Source: an uncultured Planctomycetaceae bacterium
GTDB lineage: Bacteria > Planctomycetota > Planctomycetia > Planctomycetales > Planctomycetaceae
Reading direction: 5' to 3'
NCBI GenBank assembly: GCA_903858815.1
Contig: CAIOKE010000055.1
Location: 1-34,928, forward strand
Length of the DNA stretch: 34,928 nt
Shown: piece after piece, positions 17,290-26,563 of the stretch
How the letters are laid out: every line of letters starts with the position of its first letter
Numbering within the stretch: position 1 is the first letter of the stretch
Position numbers and translations under genes: made by a program
Notes under the pieces: generated by a model
What the model was told of the DNA's origin: nothing
What the model saw: the letters and a program-made list of their open reading frames with translations, nothing else
Database searches by the model: none

Positions 17290-19509
17290 TCAGACACTGC
17301 GGGCACCGGAGGAATTGCGACGACGACTGGCCCACGCTGCCCCGGCAAGTCCGAGGACTGCCAGACCGGAGAGTGGATCAATGGCTCCACCGCCGCCCCG
17401 GCTGGATACGCTGGTACCCACTGCATCACGAGACATCATGGGGGCCGTCGAGGCCGGAGCGGATGCCGGGGAATTGCCCCAGACCAGATCTCCAGGCTGC
17501 GTCACCACAGGCGTAGCTGGTGCTGCTGACTGCGTTACATTGCGATCTGGTGTCGAGACGGCGTCAGTTCCCGCCGGGGCTGTCGTTGGGACGGTCTGTG
17601 CGGTCGACGAATCAGCTGGCTGAGGACCAGTGCGGGCGAGGGCCGCATCACGCATCGCCTCCAGCTGCTGAGCCAGTCGCATTCTGGCCGCATCGTCACG
17701 CTGGACCCGAGTCGCATTCCGGCGAGCAATCTGCCACCGCTGAAACTCAGAGTCATTTTCCAGAACCAGAAATGAAGCGTATTCACTGACGATCGAATAT
17801 CCTTCGCACAATGAGACAATATCGGCAGCCAGCGCAGGTGTCTCACCACTGCGACGAATCTCGGACATCTTCTGCTGGACCTGCTCGTACGCCCACATCC
17901 GTTCGATTTCCGGGTTGTCGTCATTCAGTTCCGGCAGGACCACATCCACAGACTGCTGCATTGGCTGTCCCTGAATGGTGGCTGACACAGTGACTTTTGC
18001 TGCGCCGGGCTTGCGATAACGTCCGTAAATCCGCAGCGGTGCACCATAAAACAGATCCGGAAGTTCCCGCGGCGTGACGTCGTAAATCTCTGCATCAGCC
18101 AAATCAATCTGCACCTCGGCCGCTGCAGGCCGCATCAGCTTGCGACGGAACAACTGAGCCTGCCGTTCAAAATCCTCCTCCTGCGAAACAAAAGCCGCGA
18201 GGCCACCGGCTCCTTCAGCCAGCTGCTTCAACAGGGGACGATTCACTTCATTTCCAATCCCCACGCAGAAGACCCGCACACCATCCGGAGCCTGTTCAAT
18301 CAATCGGACCAGTTCCGTCTGCTCCCCGAATTCCGTCATCCCGTCCGACAGCAACACCACATTCAACGGACGATCGGAGTCACGGTACTTGTAGGCTGTC
18401 TGCAAGGCAGGCCGCAAAACCGTACCACCACGAGCTTTTTGTGATGCAAGGTAGTCGCGTGCGGACTTCTTCGAAGCGTCATTCACCGCGGTCATCGTAC
18501 CGAAATGCAGATCCGGAACACTGCTGAACGTCACAACCTCAAACCGATCCTGCTCGCCCAGAGCATCCAGAAATGACTGCACAGTGCTGACAGACTGCAC
18601 CAGTTTTCCCTGAGCCGACATACTTCCTGAGATATCCATCAGGAATACGTAGTCCATACCGCCGGCTTCAATATCCAGTTGCGGCCCCGCCGTCATCGTC
18701 AGCAGGAAGTAACCATCCTCGCCATTCTTTCGTGACGTCACGATATCAATCCCCGTGCGCGGACGCTCGACGTCAAAACCAATCACGACGTCACGTGCCA
18801 GACTGCCACCGGCAGTTTCCAGACTGGCTCGCACATACTCAGCCGCATGATTGCCAACCACAAATTCGTCAGCATGCGATGGACTGAAGAATTTCTGTAT
18901 GGGAATGGCACTCTTCACATCGACAGTCATCGAGAATCGACCGTGCACCTGTGAGTCGATTCCGGGGCGGGTCGTGGTGGCCAGCGGATAGACGTACGTT
19001 GCGGTGTCATGGTCAAAATCCAGCTGCTGCTGCCACGTCAGCCAGATCTCCTGCTCTGCTCCAGGTGCAATCGGAAAGATACGCAGCTCAAACGTCCGAA
19101 AATCCGTCTGCTCCAGCAACCCGGGATCACGCTTGACCGCTTTGTAGCTGTTATAGATTTCCCTCGCTCGTTTTTTCTCAACGACCTCTCCAGTCATCTC
19201 ACGACCGCCGATCATCATCCGAAAGTTGCTGACGCTGGCTCCCTTCGGCACCGGAAACGTATATAAAGCCTCAACCACGCGTGACTCAGTGTTGCGAAAC
19301 TTCTGATAGACAGTCGTAACCGCAATCCCGTTATTAATGACCACATTCACATCGTGCTGCTCGATACGCAGCACACCACCAAGACCTCCATCTGCAATCA
19401 GCAAACCCGAAGCCGAAACGGACTGTCCCGCCAGCAAAGAGACCAGCAGACCACCCAGCAGTACCGCTGCAAACGATTTCCTGTGACCATTAACTGACAT
19501 GCATCTCAT
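17290..19509 (-). CDS. VIT/vWA-domain surface protein with GlyGly-CTERM-like sorting tail
   Basis: A 739-residue exported protein. The ATG at 19509 is supported by GAGGAG 8 nt upstream and a signal peptide right after it. A VIT domain covers about residues 40-175. A von Willebrand A domain (about 288-465) has an intact MIDAS: DISGSMS (residues 292-298), the Thr in RGGTVL and the Asp in LLSDGM. A Thr/Pro/Ala-rich stalk follows. The last 35 residues are four Gly, a hydrophobic stretch and RRR, the GlyGly-CTERM layout. The adjacent rhombosortase-like protease is the likely processor of this tail. Such VIT/vWA proteins are thought to bind ligands at the cell surface; the ligand here is unknown. 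Confidence 0.85.
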   Translation of the reverse strand: MRCMSVNGHRKSFAAVLLGGLLVSLLAGQSVSASGLLIADGGLGGVLRIEQHDVNVVINNGIAVTTVYQKFRNTESRVVEALYTFPVPKGASVSNFRMMIGGREMTGEVVEKKRAREIYNSYKAVKRDPGLLEQTDFRTFELRIFPIAPGAEQEIWLTWQQQLDFDHDTATYVYPLATTTRPGIDSQVHGRFSMTVDVKSAIPIQKFFSPSHADEFVVGNHAAEYVRASLETAGGSLARDVVIGFDVERPRTGIDIVTSRKNGEDGYFLLTMTAGPQLDIEAGGMDYVFLMDISGSMSAQGKLVQSVSTVQSFLDALGEQDRFEVVTFSSVPDLHFGTMTAVNDASKKSARDYLASQKARGGTVLRPALQTAYKYRDSDRPLNVVLLSDGMTEFGEQTELVRLIEQAPDGVRVFCVGIGNEVNRPLLKQLAEGAGGLAAFVSQEEDFERQAQLFRRKLMRPAAAEVQIDLADAEIYDVTPRELPDLFYGAPLRIYGRYRKPGAAKVTVSATIQGQPMQQSVDVVLPELNDDNPEIERMWAYEQVQQKMSEIRRSGETPALAADIVSLCEGYSIVSEYASFLVLENDSEFQRWQIARRNATRVQRDDAARMRLAQQLEAMRDAALARTGPQPADSSTAQTVPTTAPAGTDAVSTPDRNVTQSAAPATPVVTQPGDLVWGNSPASAPASTAPMMSRDAVGTSVSSRGGGGAIDPLSGLAVLGLAGAAWASRRRNSSGARSV

Positions 19510-19517
19510 CGATTTGA

Positions 19518-19523
19518 CTCCTC
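19518..19523 (-). promoter_or_regulatory. Strong Shine-Dalgarno (GAGGAG) for the vWA gene
   Basis: The minus-strand GAGGAG sits 8 nt before the ATG at 19509 and decides this start over the in-frame upstream ATG at 19557. Confidence 0.7.
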
Positions 19524-19931
19524 TGAACTGATGTTCCAAAAAGTTCCAATCAGTCACTTATGCAGGTCTGATGCCATTCATCAACAAACAGCTCCGTATG
19601 CGGAAAACGCCTTCTTTTCCAATTTTTTTCTCTCAACAGTGGCAGACAGGACTCCTTCATGGACAAAAAATGAATACCCGACGACCAAAAAAAGAAAAAC
19701 ACGAAATCATGTGCGCAGCTCCAGCCTGCCTTGCCAGTCGTGTCGACAAAGTGCCGTCCAGGGAAAAGCGAGACGTCCATGAAAACAGAATCGTTACGGC
19801 TCTAAGTCATATGCTGTCCGCGCTGTGACTATGCCGTCTGAGTGCCGGTGATTCTTCACTACCTGAGGATTCGGTCGCCTGTGGTCAGTTCTCAGCTCTC
19901 AGTGCACGCAAACTTCCCCCTGGGAGGGCGA

Positions 19932-19946
19932 GGCTCCTGCCGAGCC
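19932..19946. repeat. REP-like hairpin in a GC-rich repeat-like segment
   Basis: GGCTC-CTGCC-GAGCC forms a perfect 5-bp stem with a 5-nt loop, preceded by a GGGAGGGCGA box. The segment resembles short repeats that recur between genes in some planctomycete genomes. That resemblance is from memory and was not searched. Confidence 0.45.
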
Positions 19947-20142
19947 GAAGTGAACCGTCACGTCTCTGTAGTCGTTGTGCACCGACGACCGTAGCCCCGG
20001 CATTCCCGCCCAGCCGCCCCTCGCCCACACCAACCTGCAACGCACCGCACGTTTGCCCGTCGCTCAGCCATTCCGCAGGCTGTTAATCGCTCAGCGATCC
20101 GAGGCTCGACATCGTTATCGAACTGGTACTCGGTGGTCGTTG

Positions 20143-20160
20143 CATGGGCTGCAGCCCGTG
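20143..20160. repeat. 18-nt near-perfect palindrome
   Basis: CATGGGCTGCAGCCCGTG is a palindrome with one mismatched pair. It lies about 200 nt from the hairpin at 19932 in the same gene-free region. It could be part of a dispersed repeat or a protein-binding site. Confidence 0.5.
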
Positions 20161-20464
20161 TTGCCCACCGCGCTCAAGTCCCTCCCCGTGGCGAGCTGTT
20201 CGCGTAAGCTGACGGCTATTGTCGCTTGCGTCTGAGCGGTTGTGTTTTCCTGGCACCGAAGCAGTCTCCAGTGCGAATCAGGTCTATGTTGCACGCCGGT
20301 GTCCGGAAAACTTCCTTATACTGCGCACATCATTTTACGCTGCGATGAACTTTCAGAGCCAACGGAGTCTTCCGCTGAGGGCTTTTCAACGTATGATGCA
20401 GTGGCAGCCCTGCCGCCCCCGCCCATTGGACCCCATAACTCCTCCGGAATCCCCCGCCGTTTTT

Positions 20465-22975
20465 ATGATCCGTTGTTCTGTCACGTCATCCCGCACGCAC
20501 GATCACAGCCTCAGGCGATTCCCGAAGTATCTCCTGTGTGTGCTGTTGTGCGTTTTGCATGTGGCATATGGAAACGCTCAGGACCAGCCGCAACCTGCGC
20601 TGACGCAACACTATGACGTCGTCATCTGCTCGGCCAGTCCCGCCGGGATTTCCGCAGCACTCGCAGCAGCCAGCGAGGGCTGTACGGTGCTGCTGACTGA
20701 CACAGCGCCACGAGTTGGCGGTATGCTGACTGCCGGACTATCACACTCCGACTTCCGCACCTTCGCCTCACTTACTGGCACCTTTCTCGAGTTCTCACGT
20801 CGCGTTGAACGACACTACCAGCAAACCTATGGTGCTGATTCCGCTCAGGTGCAGGACTGCTTCCGCGGTACTCACGGAGAACCTCGAGTCAACCAGCTGA
20901 TTCTTGAGCAGATGCTGGCAGAGTTTCCGCAAATCACTGTTCACCTGCAGACACAACTGCAGTCTGTTGCACGCTCAGCGAACGGCAGGCGTATCCAGAG
21001 CCTGCGATTTCAGTCATTGCCTCGATCAGCCGCAACTTCTGACTCACCTCAGGCGATACCACCTGCAGAATTCTCTGTGACCTGCGGCATGGCAATCGAC
21101 GCATCATGTGAAGGTGATCTGCTGGCACTCAGCGGTGAACCGTGGCAGATGGGACGTGAGTCTGCCGGTCAGTATTCGGAATCACTGGCCCCTGCCGTGG
21201 CAGACCAGCAGTTGCAGGCCTCCAACTTTCGCTTCATTCTCACACAGGACCCAGCCAATCGACTGCCGCTCACGGCGCCCCGAAACTATCGGCGCGAACA
21301 CTTCATCGATATACCTGCAATTCTTGCTGATCGACATATCCGGTCGGTCTTCGGTGATCCGGGTAACTGTCTGTTCAAGGCTCACCAGCCATCGCTGCCC
21401 AATGGGAAATACGACATCAACGATGTCTCTGGTGGATTAGTGCGTCTATCGATTCCCGGATTGAATTCCCGCTGGCCTGTGGCCACAGGAATCGAACGTG
21501 CAGAAATCTTCGCGGCCCACCTGCAGGATCAGATTGGGCTGCTCTATTTCCTGCAGCATGACTCGCAGGTTCCTGAATCCATTCGCAGAGAAGCCTGCGA
21601 ATGGGGCTGGTGCCAGGACGAATTTCCTGAAACAGGTGGACAGCCACCAGAGCTGTACCTGCGCGAGGGACGACGTCTGCAGGGGTTGCACATCAGCATT
21701 CAGCGAGACAGTGAACATGCCCCCAACGATGCTCGAGCCCTGCTGCACTGTGATTCAATCGCCGTCGGAGACTATGGTCATAACTGCCATGGCACCGGCC
21801 GCGAGGGCACCAGGTTCCTCGGCAAACACACAGGCGAGTTCTATCAGCAGACACCGCCCATGCAGATCCCGTACGGTGTGATCGTTCCAAGACACACAGA
21901 GAATCTGCTGGTTCCCGTGGCCGTCAGTTCGTCACACGTGGGCTACTCAGCCCTGCGTTATGAACCCATCCGCATGTCGCTGGGACAGGCCGCGGGATTT
22001 GCAGCAGCTCAGGCCATTCGTGATCAGACTCACGTCCAGCAATTGCATGTACCTGCACTGCAGCTGAAGTTGATTTCCCGTGGTTCAGCCGTGCTTTATG
22101 TCAGCGATGTCGCTCCACAGCACCCGGACTTTGCTGCTGTCCAGTGGTGGGGTTTGCTGGGTGGCCTGCACGGACTTGCCGCGACTCCGGAACCGGCTGA
22201 AATTCGTGGCCCCAGGCTCACAGGTCAGTATTTCGCCGAATTCCCGTTCCACGCTGCCGAACTTTCACTGCCTCTGACTGCCGAACAGGCTCAGCGCTGG
22301 CAGACCATCGCGCTGATCGCCGGTATTCCACAGTCCGAGCTGCCACAAGTCACCAGTCAGATCACTCGCGGGAATTTCATCCGCTTCGTGTATCAGCACA
22401 GCATGCAGACACCCCCAACTGCTGGAAATCGCACACAGCTTCCGCACGCAGCCCCGCGATTTCACCCGGCGGCAGCTCCCGGAACGCATCCCCCCGGAGA
22501 AGTCGACAATCAGCAACTTGCCGCCCTCGTCGTCCGTAACAGCGAATTGCTGCCAGGCATCGTCGTCGACGACTGTGATGCCCACCTTGAAGGTGACTGG
22601 CAGTATTCCACACATACCCCCCCGTATGTCGGACGAGGTTACCTGCACGACAGGAACACCGGGAAAGGCCGGAAGTCCGCCACCTATCAGCCCAGTCTGC
22701 CGACAGCGGGATGGTACGAAGTACGACTGTCACACTGCCACAATATTCGTCGCTCAACAAACACACTAATCACCATCAGTCATGCTGACGGTGAAACCAC
22801 ACTGCGAATCAATCAACAGCAGACCCCGGAACACGCGGGGCTGTTTCGCACACTTGGCTCTTTCCGTTTCAACGCCGGTCAACAACACTGGGTGCGAATC
22901 GCCAATCCTGACACCGACGGCAAGTACGTGATTGCCGATGCCGTGCAGTGGTTACCCACGGCTCCGCAGAAATGA
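20465..22975 (+). CDS. Secreted FAD-dependent oxidoreductase with golvesin-type C-terminal domain
   Basis: An 836-residue protein from ATG 20465, chosen because a signal peptide (RRFPKYLLCVLL, ending near GNAQ) follows it; the frame is open back to 20219. The FAD_oxidored-type domain begins with a beta strand and VVICSASPAGI. The usual glycines of the nucleotide-binding loop are partly Ser/Ala, as in many members of this family. RVGGMLTAGLSHSD and the BNR-like middle part fit secreted planctomycete FAD oxidoreductases found beside polysaccharide degradation genes. The last about 135 residues (GIVVDDCDA to DAVQWLP) match the golvesin/xanthan-lyase C-terminal domain, a probable carbohydrate-binding beta sandwich. 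The substrate is unknown. Confidence 0.8.
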   Translation: MIRCSVTSSRTHDHSLRRFPKYLLCVLLCVLHVAYGNAQDQPQPALTQHYDVVICSASPAGISAALAAASEGCTVLLTDTAPRVGGMLTAGLSHSDFRTFASLTGTFLEFSRRVERHYQQTYGADSAQVQDCFRGTHGEPRVNQLILEQMLAEFPQITVHLQTQLQSVARSANGRRIQSLRFQSLPRSAATSDSPQAIPPAEFSVTCGMAIDASCEGDLLALSGEPWQMGRESAGQYSESLAPAVADQQLQASNFRFILTQDPANRLPLTAPRNYRREHFIDIPAILADRHIRSVFGDPGNCLFKAHQPSLPNGKYDINDVSGGLVRLSIPGLNSRWPVATGIERAEIFAAHLQDQIGLLYFLQHDSQVPESIRREACEWGWCQDEFPETGGQPPELYLREGRRLQGLHISIQRDSEHAPNDARALLHCDSIAVGDYGHNCHGTGREGTRFLGKHTGEFYQQTPPMQIPYGVIVPRHTENLLVPVAVSSSHVGYSALRYEPIRMSLGQAAGFAAAQAIRDQTHVQQLHVPALQLKLISRGSAVLYVSDVAPQHPDFAAVQWWGLLGGLHGLAATPEPAEIRGPRLTGQYFAEFPFHAAELSLPLTAEQAQRWQTIALIAGIPQSELPQVTSQITRGNFIRFVYQHSMQTPPTAGNRTQLPHAAPRFHPAAAPGTHPPGEVDNQQLAALVVRNSELLPGIVVDDCDAHLEGDWQYSTHTPPYVGRGYLHDRNTGKGRKSATYQPSLPTAGWYEVRLSHCHNIRRSTNTLITISHADGETTLRINQQQTPEHAGLFRTLGSFRFNAGQQHWVRIANPDTDGKYVIADAVQWLPTAPQK

Positions 22976-23030
22976 CAGCTGCACGCGCGTCGCTGCCCAG
23001 CACAATCGATGGACAGCACACGCTGCTGGA

Positions 23031-23892
23031 TCATGGTGCCGCACTCTGCGACTTGCCCCCCGCCTTCAGCCAGGCATACAGCGAATCGCCGTCCTGCCGA
23101 TAGCCTTCCGCTGCGCGATGCACGCCGTTACTCAGTCGCCGCAGCTGCACTGAACTCCGCAGATTTGCCGGTTCAGTCACCGCCGGATCATTGTGCACGC
23201 AATCCAGATTCAAATGAGTCGGTTCCACATCCACATGCTCAGACTCACGCCCCGCATACCGCCCCAGCAGACATTCCAGCAACCGATGCTGATTCCGACG
23301 ATTCTGCCAGCGAGTCTGACCGCTGCCATCATTGGCCCTGAAGGCATCCTGAGTCGCAGCGGGAGGAATCGGCAGCAACACCGCAAAATCACCTCCGGCC
23401 CCGGCGATCGAACCATGGACAACAAATCGCCGCGCCCTCCATCCCCCATAGCCCTCATGACGCACTGCACCCCGTGTCTCACCACGGCCATGAGTCCCCA
23501 GCAGTGTCACACGAGGATTCCCGGGGGATCACACAGCTGCAGCAGATGCTGCGGATACACCGATGCATGCGTCAGACTGTCACCAATCAGCACCAGTGAC
23601 AGGGATGCGCCGCCCCCGCTTCGGCAGGAATAAGACGCAGGCGAGTCTTACCGCGAGCCACCACAGTGTGGGACTGATCCCGCACCTCCAGAGTCAGATC
23701 ATGCACGCCCGCATCAGCCACCAGTGGAGTCAGTGTCCCGCGGTCGACCTGCTGACGACCCTTCGCACAAATCACATCAAATGCGTAATTCGCCGGATTC
23801 AGAACCAGCACGGCGTTTTCAGAATACAGGTTTGTCTCAAGCAGCAGCCGACCGGTCAACCCGCGCCCGAACATGCCACCGCCCTCACTCAC
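23031..23892 (-). pseudogene. Decayed SGNH/GDSL hydrolase
   Basis: Pieces in different frames read as one planctomycete SGNH hydrolase. The first part (from GTG 23892) has a beta-rich N-terminal domain and runs out at HPCHWC. Adding one base to the C5 run at 23613-23617 restores ASLSLVLIGDSLT, the Block I serine motif. A second lost base in the G5 run at 23523-23527 restores PPGNPRVTLLGTHG. The remainder contains HEGYGGWRARRF, LLPIPPAATQDAF and the C-terminal GVHRAAEGYRQ with the catalytic His. About 70-90 residues usually found between GGWRARRF and LLPIPPAAT, including the Block III GxND oxyanion motif, appear to be missing. The enzyme would be inactive even with both frameshifts repaired. 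It overlaps the stop of the upstream small gene (GTGA). Confidence 0.75.
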
Positions 23893-24122
23893 AGCAGTGC
23901 ATACACCAGAATCTGGATCCCCAGAGCCAGTCCTGCACCAAGCCGCAGATCAGCATCCCAGCGATCCCCCCCCTGCGATGACAGCACACGCTCGCGTGGC
24001 AATCGCAACACCCAGATCAACAGCAGCACAGGCAATGACAGAAACAGAATTCGCACCACACCCTGAGGTACCAACAGCAGATAAGCCCGCAACCCGTCAC
24101 CCAATGTATGCAGAATTGTCAT
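23889..24122 (-). CDS. Small two-helix membrane protein
   Basis: A 77-residue protein with two hydrophobic helices (about residues 23-39 and 61-77) joined by a charged loop (LPRERVLSSQGGDRWDADLRL). No family is recognised. Its stop overlaps the GTG of the SGNH pseudogene by four bases, so the two were probably translated together, and it follows epmA by 67 nt on the same strand. It may have been the membrane partner of the now broken hydrolase. Confidence 0.6.
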   Translation of the reverse strand: MTILHTLGDGLRAYLLLVPQGVVRILFLSLPVLLLIWVLRLPRERVLSSQGGDRWDADLRLGAGLALGIQILVYALL

Positions 24123-24189
24123 CGCTCAGCCTTTTCTGAAACTCGGCCATTGCTCAACAAAAAACACAGGTTCCCGTGTCGATATGTCT

Positions 24190-25206
24190 TCAGGCACGCT
24201 CCGCAGGAAACGGAATGACGTCTGACAATCGATCCACGCCAGCCGCAATCATCACCAGCCGATCAAAACCCAGCGCCACCCCGGAACATTCCGGTAATCC
24301 AGCCTCCATCGCTTTCAATAACCCGGATGCACCCGGCAGGATGTCCGTAGTCCCCTCCTCTCGTTTCTGATTCTGCAGCTGATCGCGACGTCGCAGTTCC
24401 ACCGGATCCGTCAGCTCCTGATAGCCATTACAGAGTTCCACACCCCGAATGTACAGCTCAAATCGTCTGGCAACTCGCGGCTCCGCCTCCGTTGTGACCG
24501 CCAGCGCCGCCTGACTGGCAGGATAATCACACAGAAATTCCGGGAACTCCAGTCCATCTCGCTGCCCCAGCTGTGGTTCAATGCAGAAACCCAGCAGCAG
24601 GTTCAACAGCTCATCACGCCCCAGCACCCCAGACCCCGGAAGCATCACTCCCTGCCCCTCGGCAGCATTCCGAAGCTCACTGTCATCTGCGTCGAAGACC
24701 GCCAGCTGAAGGCTTCTCAGAAAAGCCTCTGCATAAGTGGTCAAAGCAAACTGGCCGCGACACCACACCGGCACCTCACGCCCCAGACTGCGACACCCCG
24801 CCGCAACGACCTCACAGACCAGCTGCTCTGTCAACAGCACCTGCTGCCGCCAGTCTGTCCCGACACCATACCACTCCAGCATCGTAAACTCAGGGTTGTG
24901 ACGCTGCCCCAGCTCGCCACCCCGAAACACGCGTCCAACCTGAAAGATGGAACCCGAACCTGCCGCCAGCAGTCGCTTCATAAACGCTTCAGGGGACGTC
25001 TGCAGATACCAGTCAGATCCGGCCTGCTGCACTCGCAGAGGATCCAGCCAAGCATCCACAACCACATCACGCGACAAACACGGAGTCTCCACCTCCAGAT
25101 AATCGTGGCGTCCAAAAAACTCACGCACCGCCGCCAGCATCGCCGCTCGAGCCCGCAATACTGATAACGAACAGCTCGGACGCCACTCCTCACCTCGGCA
25201 ACTCAT
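24190..25206 (-). CDS. epmA: EF-P--(R)-beta-lysine ligase EpmA (GenX/PoxA)
   Basis: A 338-residue protein related to the catalytic core of class II lysyl-tRNA synthetase without the anticodon domain. In the family it activates (R)-beta-lysine and attaches it to a conserved lysine of elongation factor P, which relieves ribosome stalling at polyproline. Class II motifs are visible: motif 2 with FQVGRVFRGGELGQRHNPEFTML split around the Arg and Glu residues, a NGYQELTDP segment, and motif 3 GVALGFDRLVM. Length agrees with known EpmA (about 325). The ATG at 25206 overlaps the stop of the aminotransferase gene (ATGA), which fixes the start. The EF-P gene and the lysine 2,3-aminomutase epmB are not in this window. 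Confidence 0.9.
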   Translation of the reverse strand: MSCRGEEWRPSCSLSVLRARAAMLAAVREFFGRHDYLEVETPCLSRDVVVDAWLDPLRVQQAGSDWYLQTSPEAFMKRLLAAGSGSIFQVGRVFRGGELGQRHNPEFTMLEWYGVGTDWRQQVLLTEQLVCEVVAAGCRSLGREVPVWCRGQFALTTYAEAFLRSLQLAVFDADDSELRNAAEGQGVMLPGSGVLGRDELLNLLLGFCIEPQLGQRDGLEFPEFLCDYPASQAALAVTTEAEPRVARRFELYIRGVELCNGYQELTDPVELRRRDQLQNQKREEGTTDILPGASGLLKAMEAGLPECSGVALGFDRLVMIAAGVDRLSDVIPFPAERA

Positions 25207-26516
25207 TGAGACCTCGCGGAAGAACCTGCACCCTGCTCCGTCAGAACCCAACGCACGGCGTTTGCCAGTCGACGCATCCCCTCGCGAATCCCATCCGCAC
25301 TCTGCACCCCGAAACTCAGACGCATTTCACACCGAGGACGCGACGGCCAGTCCTGCGGATAACACAGCTCACCCGGCACATACATCACCTTATCCACCTG
25401 AGTCGCTCGGCGGAACAGAACACTGTCGAAGCCCGTACCAATCCACTCCGGCAGACGCATCCAGACGTACATCCCACCCTCCGGGCGATACCACGTCACC
25501 CCAGGGATGTCGCCAAACTCCTGCTCGGCTGCCTCCAGCATCGCATCACGCTTGATGCGATAACCGTCACGCACTCGCTGAACATGCTGATGATAGGTGC
25601 GCTCCTTGATCGCTCGAGCCACCACGTGCTGATTCAGATGCGCCGAACCAAAATCCTCATTCCCCTTCAGATCCGACAGGGGCTTCACAAGCACCTGCGG
25701 CACCACTCCCAAACCAACCCGAATTCCAGGCGAAAAACTTTTGGAAAACGTCTGCGCAAGAATCACAGTGTCCCGCTCACGATCATATGACCAGATACTG
25801 GGCGGTGACTGACCGTCATATCGCAGCTCGCGGTAAGCCGCATCCTCCAGCAGAAAAATCCGCGACTCCCGGGAATACTCGCGAGCCAGTGCAAGCAGAG
25901 CCGGTCGACGATCGGCTGAGACACTGACACCGGATGGGTTCTCAAAATCACTGACGACATAAATCAGCCGCACACGCCCCAGCAGCCCCGACTGATCCAG
26001 TCGCTGCAGCGCTGCACGCAGCGCCACCGGGCACATCCCCTGCTGGTCAGACTGCACAGGAACAATACTGGCCCCCACCGCCTGCAACACCCCCAGAAAC
26101 ACAAAGTAGGTTGGTGCCGCCACCAGACAGATGTCACCCGGATTGAATAAAGCCTGTGCCAGCAAGGCCAGTAACTGCTGAGACCCGGTCGTCAGAAAGA
26201 ACTGCGATAACGGCAGATCTGTCAGTCGGTCAGTTCGCTGCTCCAGCTCCGCCAGATAATCCCGAAACACCCTCCGCAAAGGCTCCGGCCCCTGCGTCGT
26301 GCCATACTGCAGCAATTTGCGACCGGCTGTTGCATCCTGCAGGACCTGACCCACAGTCTCACGTACCAGATCCACCGGCAATGACTGCTCGTCCACCAGT
26401 CCAGCTGCCAGCGAGATACAGTCGGCATTCTCTACCGCCTGCTGCATCAGAAAACCAATCGCCTGATCCGCAGATCGCAACGCCTGTTCGCTCAGCCTGA
26501 GCACCGCCCGCTCCAT
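25203..26516 (-). CDS. PLP-dependent class I aminotransferase (LysN/2-aminoadipate type)
   Basis: A 437-residue fold-type I aminotransferase. Visible features are an NPGD-type N-terminal core, the SDFENPSG loop, the PLP Lys in QTFSKSFSPGIRVG, and a C-terminal Arg region (CEMRLSFG). The layout matches the 2-aminoadipate/multi-substrate aminotransferase group. ATG 26516 is supported by GAGGGAG (26525-26531) 8 nt upstream. It is translationally coupled to epmA by an ATGA overlap and lies 47 nt after the ABC transporter gene. The amino acid substrate cannot be read from sequence. A role with lysine or beta-lysine is suggested only by the epmA coupling. Confidence 0.85.
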   Translation of the reverse strand: MERAVLRLSEQALRSADQAIGFLMQQAVENADCISLAAGLVDEQSLPVDLVRETVGQVLQDATAGRKLLQYGTTQGPEPLRRVFRDYLAELEQRTDRLTDLPLSQFFLTTGSQQLLALLAQALFNPGDICLVAAPTYFVFLGVLQAVGASIVPVQSDQQGMCPVALRAALQRLDQSGLLGRVRLIYVVSDFENPSGVSVSADRRPALLALAREYSRESRIFLLEDAAYRELRYDGQSPPSIWSYDRERDTVILAQTFSKSFSPGIRVGLGVVPQVLVKPLSDLKGNEDFGSAHLNQHVVARAIKERTYHQHVQRVRDGYRIKRDAMLEAAEQEFGDIPGVTWYRPEGGMYVWMRLPEWIGTGFDSVLFRRATQVDKVMYVPGELCYPQDWPSRPRCEMRLSFGVQSADGIREGMRRLANAVRWVLTEQGAGSSARSQ

Positions 26517-26563
26517 CGTCACCACTCCCTCACAGTTCACATCATCCCAAACAGCACAACCAC

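Larger units (their letters stand above)
19510..20464. other. Gene-free intergenic region with AT-rich leader and palindromes
   Basis: No frame here has a recognisable domain. 19615-19720 is rich in A and T runs and is the likely upstream region of the minus-strand vWA gene. From about 19830 the composition changes to GC-rich sequence with short palindromes at 19932-19946 and 20143-20160, which looks like interspersed repeat material. The end is the leader of the FAD oxidoreductase, whose frame is open from 20219. Starts at 20219 or 20393 (preceded by a GAGGG) cannot be excluded. Confidence 0.6.

Noticed and set aside
19550-19780. 76-codon minus-strand frame upstream of the vWA gene
   Set aside because: Low-complexity Phe run from an A-rich leader and no family resemblance; more likely untranslated upstream sequence.
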